Origin: Adiantum capillus-veneris | Taxonomy: Eukaryota; Streptophyta; Polypodiopsida; Polypodiales; Pteridaceae | Length of the DNA stretch: 64,000 bases | Direction: 5' to 3' | Assembly (NCBI GenBank): GCA_014529385.2 | Contig: CM043942.1 | Coordinates: 49,798,274 to 49,862,273, forward strand | Shown here: piece by piece, positions 29,772 to 41,523 of the stretch | Position numbering within the stretch: the stretch's first letter is position 1 | Layout: the number at the start of each line of letters is the position of its first letter | Program-made: the position numbers and the translations under genes | The notes under the pieces: generated by a model | Seen by the model: the letters and a program-made list of their open reading frames with translations, nothing else | Told to the model about the DNA's origin: nothing | The model's database searches: none

Positions 29772-30244
29772 AGCACTCAATTGATTCATATCTCTTTAGA
29801 AATGCAGCTAATTAATCTCAAGCCTAAGTATCTCTCTCTTTGGATTTGGGCAATTCTATATGGCTACTCCCCTAGCCAATGTTTAGGGATAATTAGATTG
29901 AGCATTAAAATTTGTGTGATTTTTCTTCTTTATTAAAACTTTCTTGATTATGTTTTGTTTCTTGCTCTTCTCGCTTTCTCCAAGCCGAGTTACCCCACTT
30001 GATTGTACTATTGAAATGCATTTGTGTGTATAACGTTTTTCCAAATGTTTCAAATGCGCAAATTTATGTCTCATTTGGACCAAGCATTGAACAAGGAAAT
30101 CTTATTAATTTTTTCATACATTTTTATGCTTGATTTCTTTACTTAACCTTGCTCATAAATCTTTGCTTTGTGTGTGTATGCTTGTTTGTTTGTTCCCCTC
30201 TTTGTTTTATTTATTTGCTAACTTTTGCTCATAAACCTTTGGTT

Positions 30245-30249
<5 letters not shown>

Positions 30250-30319
<70 letters not shown>
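30250..30319. repeat. (TG)n microsatellite
   Basis: A perfect run of about 35 TG dinucleotides lies inside E5. Open frames over it are artefacts of the repeat. Confidence 0.98.
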
Positions 30320-30320
<1 letters not shown>

Positions 30321-31116
30321 TTCCCCTGTTTTCTTTTTGAAAGTGTGTAGATGCATGGCTTAAAAGACAAATGAACATTTTCTTTTGTAATGTTGTTTGA
30401 AATTCAACTACCCTTTTGCAATATACCAAAGCTTGAAGGTTTTTTACTTTGAAATCAATCTCATTCAAAGCACCCCTTCCCATTGAAACCTTTTGGCACC
30501 TTTTGGCTTTCAATTTAAAAGTCAAATTATCCAAGCCCATGCTCTTGTGCCATCAACAACTCCAACACATTAGCATCAAGAACCGTGAACAAAGTTTGCT
30601 ACTTCCATGGCAAAGTCTCCATAAGCCTAAGCACAAAGCAATGTATGTCTTATCCAATCCAAAAATTACCCAAGTAGCCCCAAGCCAACAGATTTGCATG
30701 AGCTTATTTCCACATTTTGTATAAAGCTATTGCATCCATCTTTTCATATACACAAGCACTACATCCACCAAGGTGTGCCTTCACTACAACGAGAAGTAGA
30801 TATGCACCAACCCAGTTCAAAAAACCAAGTGCACCCACATATACATCAACATTAGAATCCTCCAAATTCCCAAAAATCAAGGAAGGTAATGCATAGAAGG
30901 AGGCTCATAGTTCCCTAAAGAAAGTGATGACTTGCATCTGTAAGTGTTTAAACACTTCCTCAAACCATATACTTTGTAGGTAAGACCTACACTATTTTTC
31001 TTGCATTAGATTTTATCTTTATGAGCCCTATATAGTTACTCCTTAATGTAACATGTATTAGACTCTTTTATCAAAATCCATGCTATATCATGTAAGCTTC
31101 AGATTATGAGGGCATT

Positions 31117-31247
31117 TGTTGAGGTAATCCTATAGCTTGCACTCATGATAAGAACAAACCCTTAAGCCAAGCATGCACCATTTATGTGTATAGTCACATT
31201 TTTCATAAGGACCCTATAAGCCTCACATGTGCCTATTTGGTATAGCC
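31117..31247 (+). repeat. E5 3' LTR, first half
   Basis: It starts TGTTGAGGTAATCC and matches the 5' LTR of E5 up to TTTGGTATAGCC, where E6 is inserted. The last five bases TAGCC are the E6 target-site duplication. Confidence 0.85.
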
Positions 31248-31737
31248 TACTATAGTTGGTGGGTACATGGAGAACCTAAAAAACACACAAATATCATGCT
31301 ACAAATGATAAAATCAATAGGTTCGCATACTTGGTGAGTCGCACATACGCACAATTGAGAAACAATACACGATCTGAGAGAGATAGAAAAGGAAAGAAAG
31401 AATGAGATCACATTAATGTGCACCTCCTATAGACGAATGCTACACAGGCACAGTGAGAGAGGAGAGGTCAAAAGAGAAAAGGGCACAAACACTGGGTGCA
31501 ATCTCCCCCCATACAAGAGTGAGCAGTTTTCTCTTGCACATATTTACTTATAGATTTTTTGAATGCTCAAAATGATTACAAATTGTTCATCCAAACATAA
31601 AGTGACCATTGCTCATAAAAAGCACTTTAATAATGAAATATCCATAAAGTTGCTATCCTTTTGCATAGTGCATAGTTCACTTATGCTTTTATTGCATGAA
31701 AATTGTAATAAATAACTATTTATCGATTTCCATTACA
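31248..31737 (-). repeat. E6 3' LTR (490 bp)
   Basis: It starts TACTATAGTTGG, which differs from the other copy's TGTTGTAGTCAAG partly by transitions, and ends TTCCATTACA. The copies are visibly diverged (well over 10 % in places), so this insertion is old or fast-decaying. Confidence 0.8.
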
Positions 31738-33248
31738 TACCTTTCCGAAGAAGCAACCACCTTTAGTTACTAAGTAAGGAATCTGCAAGCACCATATTAG
31801 AGAGTTTGAGACTTTAGAGACAATTTGAAAATCACCGATGTCTTAAAGATTTGGCCATATGGACAAATCTCAAACTTTTTTTAAAGGCCAACTCCTTCCA
31901 TAAGATAGTACTTGAAAATCTCTTTTGAGCCATGATCTCAAAGCTTTGGCCATGTGTTCAAATATTAAGCTCCTTTTGAAAGTGATTATTGGAAAATTTT
32001 CAAATTCACTAATATGGTGTTGGCCAGCAGCAAATCATACTTCAAAAATAATGGTTAAAATTATGTATAAAAAATATCATGGAACAAAATAAAAAGCCAC
32101 AAACTGAAACAAATGAATTTGCTTATGCCTACCGTCATCCACATGCTGTATATTATAATGTCCCATACCACGAGAATAGACAGTATATGTCATATGTCTG
32201 AATGTATGTAGATATCATTCGTCACAACCATTGTTACATAATCAAATTTCATTAATTCAATGTATACTATTGAAATCATATGATCATAAACCAAATTCAA
32301 AAATCCAACTCCAACTCCAACACCAAATCCAAATCCAAATCACGTTCATTATATACCTGGGTAACAAAATCATACTAGGGGCAGTGGTGGCCAATCATTG
32401 CGACATGATTTTGTAATCAATGTTCCCTAAATCAACGAATCAATACTAATCAAGCGTGCTACCTAAATCAGTGAATATGCACTTGTGCTACCTAAACCGA
32501 CAAATTTGCACTAGTAATGTTTAAGCTAGAGAATCTATTGTTTGCTGGTATGTTGCCTAAATCAGCAAATCTGCACTCATGCCACCTAAATCGATGGATC
32601 TACATGGATAATTGGTGTTGCCTAAATTGGACAATCTACACTAAGATGAACATTTACACACTGCCTAAATGCAAATATGTGTGCACACGACCAATGGACT
32701 AAGCAAGGCATAAAAGACAAAACATTGACTACCTTTTTGTCATCAAATTGGAGTATATTTTATTTGACATCACCTTAGCTCATGTGAGTAGCTTTTAAAG
32801 TCGTCTGGTGGTATTCTCCATTGTTGTAAAAGTCCAAAACTACCTGAGTGTAGCTCCTTAGGTATATCTACAACAAAATCACTTAAAACAAGTAAACAAA
32901 GTGAGAATTTATCAAACGAGTAAAATAAATTGAGGGATTGTTGTATAAGAAGACGTTTTAAGAGGTGGTGCATAATGTTCTGCTAAGTGACTGCGTAAAA
33001 GAAAAACCAAAAAAAGAAGAGAACTTACCTTGTTTTTGTTCAACCTAGTCACAAATTATCCCACTCATTAGTGAGAATGATCTTGTATGATGTATAGACT
33101 TATAACGATCAGTAAACTAGCACATGTAAGAGGTTTTTGAAGCCTGAGGTTTGGTATAGTTTGTCGTGCTTAGCTCTTTTATAATATGCATTGTTTGAGT
33201 AGGAAAACAAGTTTTGACAATGATTCTAAGTTACTTCAACTCATGTGT
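31738..33248 (-). other. E6 internal region downstream of the kinase fragment
   Basis: AT-rich sequence with no recognised domain. It contains an irregular minisatellite at 32410-32690. The rest of the kinase C-terminus was looked for and not found. Confidence 0.5.
32410..32690. repeat. Irregular 29-36 bp minisatellite (first array)
   Basis: About seven units each begin CCTAAATC or close to it, followed by a variable spacer with AATCTGCAC or AATTTGCAC. Unit lengths are about 29 to 43 bp. The reverse complement matches the array at 38380-38640. Confidence 0.75.
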
Positions 33249-34186
33249 TTAGATATACATGATGGCAATAAGAATCTTGATCACCATGCATCCTACACTC
33301 CATATATCTACATGACGTACATAATTGTCTCCTATTATAACTTTTGGTGCCATCCAAAAAATAGACTCTTTGATGGATTTGCAAGCATCAGTTATTGTGT
33401 CCTCATGAAATGTTTTAGATACTCCAAAAGCAGCCAATTTCACAAAAACATTAGAATCAATAAGCATGTTTCCAGCTTTGATATCTCTATGAAAACTTTT
33501 TTTCTTATGAAGATACTCAAGACCAAGAAGTAATTGTGTTTTGTAGACAGGAACAAGAGACTCACTAAATGTGCCAAATCTTTCTAGCATGCTTTGAATA
33601 GATCCGCTAAAAAACATCGTCCAAAAATATATAAAGAACAATGCCTCTTCATCTTTGTCCATATCTATGTAACCAACAATATGTTTGTGTCTTATCTCTT
33701 TATATAACGAGATTTCTCTTTCTAGACAAGTCATGTAAAAAGCTTTCTCTTCATCATTAGTCATGTTTTGAAACTTCAAATGTTTCATTGGCATAAGCTC
33801 TCCAATGGATTGATTGATGCCACAAAACAACGGTCTCTAGATGCTACAAGAGCTGCAAGTATCAAGGGGAGCATTTGCATGTCTATCCCATCACCACAAA
33901 CATCAAAACCACACTTGAGGACCTGATGCATGATTTGAGCTTCTTGTGATGCAATGGCATCTTCTCATAGTCTACCAATTGCCAATGGTGGCAACTGAAC
34001 AGAGCCACTTGACGGTTTTGATGCATTAGTGAGATATCTCATGTCATTGTGCGAGGCATCTGGATAGCCAAGTGATGAGCTGGATGTGGAAGAGTAAAAT
34101 GTTGAGAGGAGATTTTGATTGCCCCCTAGAGGAAATGAACATTCCATCAAAGCATTGTTGAGAGATCTTTCTAATGGTTTGGTCAT
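33249..34186 (-). pseudogene. Captured MAPKKK-like protein kinase fragment
   Basis: The main frame (33249-33830, 193 residues) reads subdomains II to IX of a plant MAPKKK (ANP/NPK1-type) kinase domain. It has INQSIGELMPMKHLKFQ with the Lys of subdomain II at residue 16, YKEIRHKHIVGYIDMDKDEE, GSIQSMLERFGTF, LLLGLEYLH, FHRDIKAGNMLID (HRD at 114-116), then AFG at 134-136 where DFG is needed, WMAPKVI (APE changed to APK), and DIWSVGCMVI. A second frame (33965-34186) with a Ser-rich stretch and a linking stretch with a stop precede it and may be the kinase's N-terminal region; the Gly-rich loop is not seen. No introns interrupt the kinase domain, so capture from an RNA is likely. Loss of the DFG Asp makes it catalytically dead. 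Confidence 0.85.
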
Positions 34187-37100
34187 TGCATCTAATGACT
34201 AAGCATGATTCAGTGGAGACAAAGTCCACTCTAGTGTGTGGCCTTTGAGCTTCAAAAGAGACTTCTCTAATTGTCTCTTGTTAATTAAGTGTTGAGGCAC
34301 GGGCAGGAGATGTTGGCATGCCATGCCATGCTAGAGGGGAGCCCAAACCTTTAGCCATTGAGCTTGGACTCTTTGCCGCATTTGAATCAGAGACATATTT
34401 GTCCTTGTCTAATAAATGCTGCATGATCTTGAGTAAAAGACTTCACAATCAGCTCACATACATCATCTTCTCCTCTAAGAAAATCTAGGCAAAGGAAATA
34501 CCTCAACTCTATTTGAGCTCATTTTTCACGGGCAAGTTCCTTCAATTTACAACCTCAAAACCTATCAATATAGATTTCAGATTTATCCTTCAATGTAATC
34601 AAAACCACAAAATCAAACATTGTGTATATGTAACCTGGCTTTATTAGTTATTGTCAAAAGCCCTTTTATCAATAACTCAATTATTAAATTACCTAGCTTA
34701 TGAATTATTAGGCAACTTAGAAAACAATAGCCTCTTTTTTACCTTGAAACCATAGAGTTTACACTTGCATCATGAGAAACCTTCAAGATGCATGAGTATA
34801 GGCTGTTTACAAATCATTTTCCTAGCTTGTGCATACGGTGGAGGCAAGAGGCAAAAAGGGGATGGCTAAAAGAGGGGCATATGAGAGGTTGGTCAGTCAA
34901 GAGAATATATCCAAGTATAAGTGGGAGTTGAGCATCGGACATAGTTTAAAAATTTGACGTGATAGATAAGTGTGGTTAAGGAGGACGGGTTAATGTCCCA
35001 TTCATGATTTGACAACACTAATCCTAATTAATATAGAGAATGCTTAAGAACACAAAATGACAAAAATTGGTCAAGTTCTCAATGTAGCATCAAGTTACAT
35101 TTTCTGTGAGCATAGAAATGAGCTCAATATATAGGAGAAGAAGTGGTAGGTTGAGTGACATCATCAATGAGGTTGAGAGATCATTCAAATTAGCCAAAGA
35201 GGAGAGTACAAGTTGAAAACTCATGTACACCTTTTTGGGGCTGTTTTGGCCTATCTATTGGCTCCATTATGCAGTGAAAGGTGCTAGAAAGGTCCATGGG
35301 TCATGCATACATATGTGGGAATCATTTTGGATATGTAATCATGCATGTGGACTAAGGGAGAGTTTACTAGGGGCATAAGTTAGGTTTGCCCCATCATGAA
35401 GCTTTAATGCATAAAACGCTAATCACGACTAGTGAGCAATGAGGTGGAAGGCCTCATGGTGTGTAAACCACACCCTACCATCCCATAAGGAATTAGACAC
35501 ATTACATTGTAAACAATCTGATCTCTCATTTTCAATAGGATCTCAAGAAGGTGCCTCCTCATAAATGTTATACACCTAAAAATTTAGTTGGATCAATATA
35601 CTTGCTCATCATTAGATTGCGCTAATCATTTTCAACTATTGCAATAGGAATGGAAGACAAAGATGAATTTTGAAAGAAGAGACCAACTTTACTTCAATGT
35701 TTTTCAACTCTTGGGTCTGTTCTATCTTGCTTGTATTGCTTTGCATTCTCGGGAAGAAAAATGCTACGCGTGTAAAATCTTGTCATCATTTGGTTATGCC
35801 AATCAACAAACATTAGAATCAGATGCTATGTGCACATGCATGCAAAGTAAATCAAGAAAATGGATAAGTAGGGCATTTAGGCATCTTAGCCACTTGTAAA
35901 TTTATATTTGTGATAGCGAGGACAAAGCCACAATTTCCTATTATATGGTAGTTTTTGTGCAATTGTTGCCCTTCCATCAAACAACTTGCACTTGTCTAAA
36001 ATCTCAAGCAACAGCTGTAGCCCTCCTATGCGCATGTGTAAGGCCATCGCTTTCTTAAAATGATGATGATGGTCAAGAAGACCCGCATTTCCTCACACTG
36101 CAAGGGTCGTAGCTATCTATTGTTTTTTTTCCGTCTCTCTCCACCATGATCATCAGCACACCCACAACGTAGAGAAAAACCAGGTTATGTGTGTGCCAAT
36201 CCTACGGTGATATCATGTGGAAAATGGGGCGCAAAGCAGTGCGAGTGCTACTGGGTAGGCAACTGGAGTCAAAGGAGAGTTGGTAGAAAGGAAGAGAGAG
36301 CGAGAGATATATATAGAGGCAATTCTTTTTCTTTTGCATGAGTGCTTAGCGACCCTTTTTTATTAAACTGATAGTCATTGTCTTTGGGATAACGGCTGAG
36401 CAAAAGGTTGGCATGCCCTAATTTTAGCAGGCTACGAACTCACGAGCTCAAACCGCTCTTTGTTGTTGTCAATTTCTTGCCTACCACCACAACGTTTTTG
36501 TTTGCATGGGTGGAATGGGTGGTGGGCTACATGGGTATGTGCAGAGTCCCATGCACATTGTTGGGCTATTGCCGCTATTGTGTTGAGGACTATGGAGCTA
36601 ACAAAAACCACCGCCGAATAAGGCCCACCCTACTATCACCGTCAAACAATAAAGATGTCCATTGTGGGGTGGTCAAAGAGTGCATTGGTTTGATGCTACT
36701 ACAACCTTGGTAATGGTTGCCCCTTACCTTACTAGAGCACGATAATATTGGCCCCTTAGTCTATTACTCCATCATGCCTACTACTCCGCTTCATATGTTG
36801 AGTTTGCCGAGTGATGGGTTTTATCAAGATACTACACAGGTCCTTCAAATTTTGAGACTTTGTAGTCACTTGGGGTTGTTTCCCATATCCATTAGATCTT
36901 TAATGAAACTCATTCAAAAAAAATTCTTGAGGTCTCTTAGGATTGTGTCTACAATGTTGAATTTTCTCCAATTCTTCTTCTATCCATCCTTCTTCTTACA
37001 TCTCACCATGCCTTCTTCTTCTACTTCTCTTGGAATTGGTCTCTTGGGAGCCAAGGTAAGGATTAACTAAGCCTTCGTTGATATAAAGAACTTCTTCTTG

Positions 37101-37497
37101 TACTATACGCATCCTCAATCTAATGACATATTCTTCTTAATCATATCTAGCCTCATGTCCATCACATTTTTACCAAGTTTTAACAATATCAATATCTCGA
37201 GCGCTAACTGAGGTATTAGCAATAATTAATTTTACTCAATATATAAAATATCATAATTTTTATATCCTCCTATTAGGATAACTTTCACTGATTACAAATT
37301 AATGAAGGATTAAACATTGAGGCATCCAAAGATTTACCAGAAACAGGTAACATGAAAGAGGAATAAAACAAAAATATTTAAATTAACCAAAAAATAATTA
37401 TGTAAGTGCACTCGGCTCTAGTGCATAATTGTATCCTTGTTCAAATGCCAATTTTTGGATCTCTTTGATCGATTGTTAACAAGATCGTAGCCTTGTT
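34187..37497 (-). other. E6 internal region upstream of the kinase fragment
   Basis: About 3.3 kb of AT-rich sequence without a gene that I can support. Open frames at 36408-36713 and 36717-37070 lie on the opposite strand to the element and show no known motif. Confidence 0.5.
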
Positions 37498-37509
37498 GCT
37501 TTGATACCA
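37498..37509 (-). promoter_or_regulatory. E6 primer binding site (tRNA-iMet, one change)
   Basis: The minus strand reads TGGTATCAAAGC, one base different from the standard initiator tRNA-Met site, next to the 5' LTR. Confidence 0.85.
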
Positions 37510-37510
37510 C

Positions 37511-37999
37511 TGTTGTAGTCAAGTGCACAGGGCCTGCAAAATACACAAATAGCATATTGCAGACAATTGAATCAACATATCTGCATACTTGGCAAAATGC
37601 ACATATGTACCAATAGTACATTTGAAGAGAGAGAGAGAGAGAGAGAAGTAGGAGAGCACATGCAGGCACATCTCCGATAGCGGAGTGCTACAGAGGCACG
37701 TTGAGAGAGGAGATGTGAGAAGAGAAAAGAAGGACACAGACATTGGGTGCAATCCCCCCCCCCCCCCCCCCCCCCCCCGGTGCAAGAGTGAGTATTTTCC
37801 TCTTGCACATATTTACTTACAAATTTCTTGAATGCTTAAAATGATTACAAATTGTCTGCCCACACATAAAGTGACCATAGCTCATAAAGAGCACTTTAAT
37901 AATGAAATATCCATAAACTTGCTATCCTTTTGCATAGTCCATAATTCACTTATTCTTTTGCCACCTGCAATAAATAATTATCTATAAATTTTCATTACA
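37511..37999 (-). repeat. E6 5' LTR (489 bp)
   Basis: It starts TGTTGTAGTCAAG and ends TTTTCATTACA. It contains a GA microsatellite (about 37628-37645) and a run of 25 C (37754-37778), where the other LTR has only a short C run. Confidence 0.85.
37754..37778. repeat. Poly-C run (25 bp)
   Basis: A homopolymer of 25 C lies in the E6 5' LTR; the true length may be affected by sequencing or assembly. Confidence 0.9.
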
Positions 38000-38004
38000 T
38001 AGCC

Positions 38005-38241
38005 CACATGCTACTTGACATTTTTCACATATGGTGTATATCACTTTTCATCATTTATTGCCACCTTTCATTATAAGGCCACCATGCTTAACTTGTAATT
38101 CTCTCTCATTTTGATCAATCAAGCAAGTTTATTTCCTTTTACATTTATATTTCTCAAATACTTATTGCTAATTGCTATGATGAATCTTTTTTTTATGATG
38201 AATGCCTCGTTGGTCTATCCACCATAAGCATTTTAATTACT
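38005..38241 (+). repeat. E5 3' LTR, second half
   Basis: It resumes with CACATGCTACTTGAC, the continuation of the E5 LTR after the second TAGCC (38000-38004), and runs to about 38241. The exact end is uncertain because the last 15 bases differ from the 5' LTR. Confidence 0.8.
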
Positions 38242-38246
38242 ACTAA

Positions 38247-40026
38247 ATTAAACCATATCACATAAGGTGATTTGGAATAATCGATAACAATCTCGTAAGT
38301 ATTTCATTACCCAACATACTCAAATTTTGTGTCAAACAAGTGATAAATGTATTATATCTTATGCTTTGCCTTGGTCAAGTACACAAATTTGCTAATTTAG
38401 GCAGTGTACAAGCGTCAACATGGTGTCAATTCACCAATTTAAGCAACACCAAATTATTTAGTGCAAATCTACTAGTTTAGGTAATGCTAGTGCAGATTGC
38501 CAATTAGATAGTACAACCATAAATATAGATCCACCGATTTAGATAGCATTAGTGTAGATTCATCATTTTACACAGTACGGCCATAAATGTAGGTTCAGTA
38601 GTTTAAGTAATGTAAATGTAGATCTATCAGTTTTGGCACCTCAAAATAATGGCACCTTCCAGAAACTTTGCTACTCTGATCTGCACCTACCCTAAACTTT
38701 CTTTTGCAAAGCTGATCTCGGAAAAAAATCAAGAATAACAAAAATAGACATGAAATAGGTTGTTTTACAGTCAAAACAAATCAGTAAAAATTTGCAACTA
38801 TCTACCCTCAACCCACAGGCAATCTGCCAAACATACAACAAAATCGATGCTAAATTTGGAAAAACTTTCAGCAAGAAAGTTGTAGACCATGACATTTGCA
38901 GCAAGGATTATGGAACCAAGCTAAAATCGATCTTTTACTTAGTCAAATTTTAGCTACAAGATAATTTTGAAAATTTTATAGCTTCGTCCTATTCTCCTCC
39001 ACGACATTGCAATGATACAAGACCTTCACTCCAACTGCAATACCACTTGAAGAGTGCGCAATGTGTGTGGAGTGCAAGGGAGAAGAAGATCAGACATGAG
39101 CACAATGTGGTTGGAGCTCTCGGTGAGGATTTGGAATTACTTTATAACTTCTTATTGTTCTATATGATTAAAAGAATAGATAAGGTTAGTATGGTCAATG
39201 TGATGGGTGTCCGGCTAGATGGCCTGAACCTTAACACTTGAAAATGTTAATTAAGTGCTAGAGGATATGCTAAGAACCTACATTAGCGTGAAACAATTCA
39301 ATTGGGAAGATTACCTCTCTAGTTTGGAGTTTGTTAATATGATGCAAAGCATATTACGATTAAGTTTAATCCCTTCATGCTTATGAACGATTTTCAACCT
39401 CTATCACCAATTATGGTGGGGTTGGTTAATGATGAGGCATTTCAACAAGTCAAGGACTTTGTCCATAATCATATGGATATATTGAATATTTCTCGTCGAT
39501 AAGATAGATACAAGAACTTTGCTAATGTGACATGTCAACAAGTCACTTTCACAAAAAGTTCAAAAGAGGTATTCTTGCGTGTTCTAAAAACTTTAGAAAT
39601 TCGAATGTTGATTATTTGTTTAGTTACCTCTTGTGGGACGTGCGTCTAACCTCACTCCTATCTTATTGCAGATTTAGCGAGAACCACGAATAATTGTCAA
39701 TCCATGGGATGAAGCTGACTCGACTAGTGCATGGAGGCTACAAGAGGGTGTCAATCTCTTGGAAAACAACTAACAACTCGCATCTAACTCAAGCTACACT
39801 CAAATGACCGAAATCACCAAGAGCCAATCGCTCATCGGCAAACAATTCACATCCATTACAGCATCAAATGACATCCAAACGTAATGAAACTTTTAGGACA
39901 AGTCTATAAGACCTATGCACACATGCTTATGGTCTCAAATCCCACTTTTGATGAAGTGCAAAAAACGCAATTATTAACAATAGTGAGATTTTGACCTAGT
40001 TGTTTTCGACCCAGAATGCATCTAAA
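38247..40026. other. Unassigned region between E5 and H
   Basis: About 1.8 kb with no clear gene. It contains the second minisatellite array (38380-38640). The remainder has only short frames with many stops and may be decayed repeat sequence. Confidence 0.45.
38380..38640. repeat. Irregular 29-34 bp minisatellite (second array)
   Basis: Units follow the pattern GTGTAGATTCACCGATTTAG then a spacer such as GTAGTAC or GCATTA. Six units from 38447 have lengths of about 29, 32, 30, 34, 29 and 28 bp. It is the same family as 32410-32690, in opposite orientation. Confidence 0.75.
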
Positions 40027-40528
40027 TGCTTAGCAATAATGCCCCAATACCCCGCCTATACTTAGTTATTGATTTAAGAGTGTAAATTCCTAGTTATGAT
40101 GAAATTAGGCCGTGGGTCAACGACGCCAAAAGCTACGAAATACCGTGAAATGCTTACGCCAATGCGTAGAGCTCTCACCTACGTTTGCAACGCAACAGAC
40201 GCGACTGCAATGTGACAACCGGGGAGGGAGTAGGAAGTGGGAGAGTGCAAGAAGTGAGCACCGTTAGCTCACGCTGTGTATTTCTTATCCAAAATCTTAT
40301 AAAAATATTACAAAAGTTGGCTTTTATACCTTAGCCAAGGTTTTTGGTGGTCAAAACTAATAATCTAGGAAGCTTGTAGCCCCGGCTCATCAATTACAAA
40401 TTTATCTGTGAAGTAGGAGTTACAATATTCTCGATTTATCAAAATAATAAATATTTTTACAATGATGAGAGCTCCAAAAAATGTTGTTCGAGCTAGATTT
40501 TAATGTCCGAGTTATGTTGCTGCTAGCA
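40027..40528 (-). repeat. H candidate 3' LTR
   Basis: It ends GCTGCTAGCA next to a very good polypurine tract, and TGCTTAGC at 40027 could be the matching start. No partner LTR is in the window, so the left edge is a guess. Confidence 0.4.
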
Positions 40529-40541
40529 TTCCCCCCCTCCT
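40529..40541 (-). promoter_or_regulatory. H polypurine tract
   Basis: The minus strand reads GAGGAGGGGGGGAA immediately before TGCTAGCAGC, the layout of a plus-strand primer followed by a 3' LTR. Confidence 0.6.
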
Positions 40542-41523
40542 CGCCTGTGTTGTCCCTTGACACAACTTTATGGGCTGAGGTAGTCTTCAGGCTTACGAGA
40601 CTGACAAGGCGGTCTTTGAGTGCTTGTAAAGCTTTCTCGTATCTGAGGCATCACTCTTTTTCTAGGACTTGCAAAAACTGCATGGTGATCTTATTTTTTA
40701 GTTCTATGGCAAAGTAGCCGACGAACCTGGATGTCAAGTTATTGATTACTGGTCCAAAAATTTTAGTCCACCATGTAAAAAATCATGTATAGAAGGCTTC
40801 TTCAAAGGCGAGTATATTTCTTGACGGCAAGAACATACACCTTGTGTAGAAGCCGTAGAGAACCTCCTCTGAAGGTTGTCCGCTCAAATCATAGCAATGA
40901 CATCCATGGTACTCCTGCCTGCTCCGGCTTATGAAATGCTTGAATACATGTGCGCAGCATTTTGCAAATTTTATAGAGCATGGCACAGGAGAGGTCCGGT
41001 ACACTCTTGAAAAAATTTATGACGCCTGTGAGGATTTTCACCATGTACTCCTCTGTGCTGACTTGACCCTCTACTCTAGCTGGCAGTTTGGGGTAGTTTA
41101 GCCAGGTTGGTCTTTTATTTGTTAGTGCTTCATGTGCTTGCCAAGTCCTTACTCTTGGTACAGGACAAAAGTAGGGTCTTTTTGAAGGTTTGCAGGTGCT
41201 CTTGTGAACAGAATCAGATACCTCGGATTCTTGTTCAACCAGCTCTTCCGCCACTTTGGGTGGTCATTTTCTGCACCTTCTTGCTGCATCTCTTTAAATA
41301 GTCTCTCTTTCACCTGTAGCAGATCTACTTTGATCAAAGGGTATGGCAATACTTGTTGATGCCATTGTGCATTTATTTGGTTGGGAGTGAGTTGAGTGAC
41401 ATTGATAGAATGAAGAACTCTCAACTCCCAATCCATAGCTGCTTTCCACTCTACATCTACCTCCTTGATCATCTATTATTTTAATCCATCCTCTTCAACT
41501 TTACATAGATTTACTATTGGCGT
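40542..41523 (-). pseudogene. H long ORF, C-terminal part (left of E7)
   Basis: This is the continuation of the coiled-coil ORF at 59236-61683. It resumes at E7's left edge with CCA ATA GTA (PIVNLCKVEEDGLK), then two stops, then IKEVDVEWKAAMDWELRVLH, INAQWHQQVLPYPLIKVD and LLQVKERLFKEMQQEG. Near 41250 it shifts frame and continues as AEELVEQESEVSD, TWQAHEALTNKRPTWLNYPK, KILTGVINFFKSVPDLSCAM and further, toward the polypurine tract. Removing E7 with one copy of a 4 bp duplication restores the frame across the joint. I do not recognise the domain. It is the last ORF of the element, next to the 3' LTR. Confidence 0.6.

Larger units (their letters stand above)
29655..31116 (+). other. E5 internal region, non-coding
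   Basis: It holds no recognisable protein domain. Two long microsatellites, (CT)n and (TG)n, lie in it. The purine-rich AGATTATGAGGGCATT before 31117 is the likely plus-strand primer. The ORF at 30449-30724 has no family features that I can see. Confidence 0.6.
31248..37999 (-). mobile_element. E6: non-autonomous LTR element carrying a MAPKKK-like fragment
   Basis: The element is 6,752 bp, inserted in the 3' LTR of E5 with a perfect TSD TAGCC (31243-31247 and 38000-38004). LTRs of about 490 bp flank it. The primer site on the minus strand at its right end fixes the orientation. No gag, protease, RT or integrase is visible. The only recognisable coding sequence is a protein kinase fragment in sense orientation. 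It must have been moved by another element's enzymes. Confidence 0.85.
29258..38241 (+). mobile_element. E5: small non-coding Met-primed LTR element, split by E6
   Basis: The 5' LTR (29258-29640) is followed by an iMet primer site, 1.46 kb of internal sequence without pol or gag, a polypurine-like stretch, and a 3' LTR whose two halves (31117-31247 and 38005-38241) are separated by E6. Flanks ACTAG (29253-29257) and ACTAA (38242-38246) are a TSD with one mismatch. Without E6 it would be about 2.2 kb. It depends on enzymes made elsewhere. Confidence 0.85.

Noticed and set aside
30149-30340. Open frames across the (TG)n run and the opposite (CA)n frame
   Set aside because: They exist only because dinucleotide repeats lack stop codons; no other coding sign.
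29258-31247. E5 as two solo LTRs
   Set aside because: A primer binding site follows the first LTR and a purine tract precedes the second, so they are the ends of one small element.
36408-37070. Two open frames of about 100 residues on the plus strand in E6
   Set aside because: No recognised motif, opposite to element orientation, AT-rich context; chance frames are likely.
37754-37778. Poly-C run as a functional G-quadruplex-forming site
   Set aside because: A pure homopolymer that the sister LTR does not share at this length; more likely slippage or a sequencing effect.
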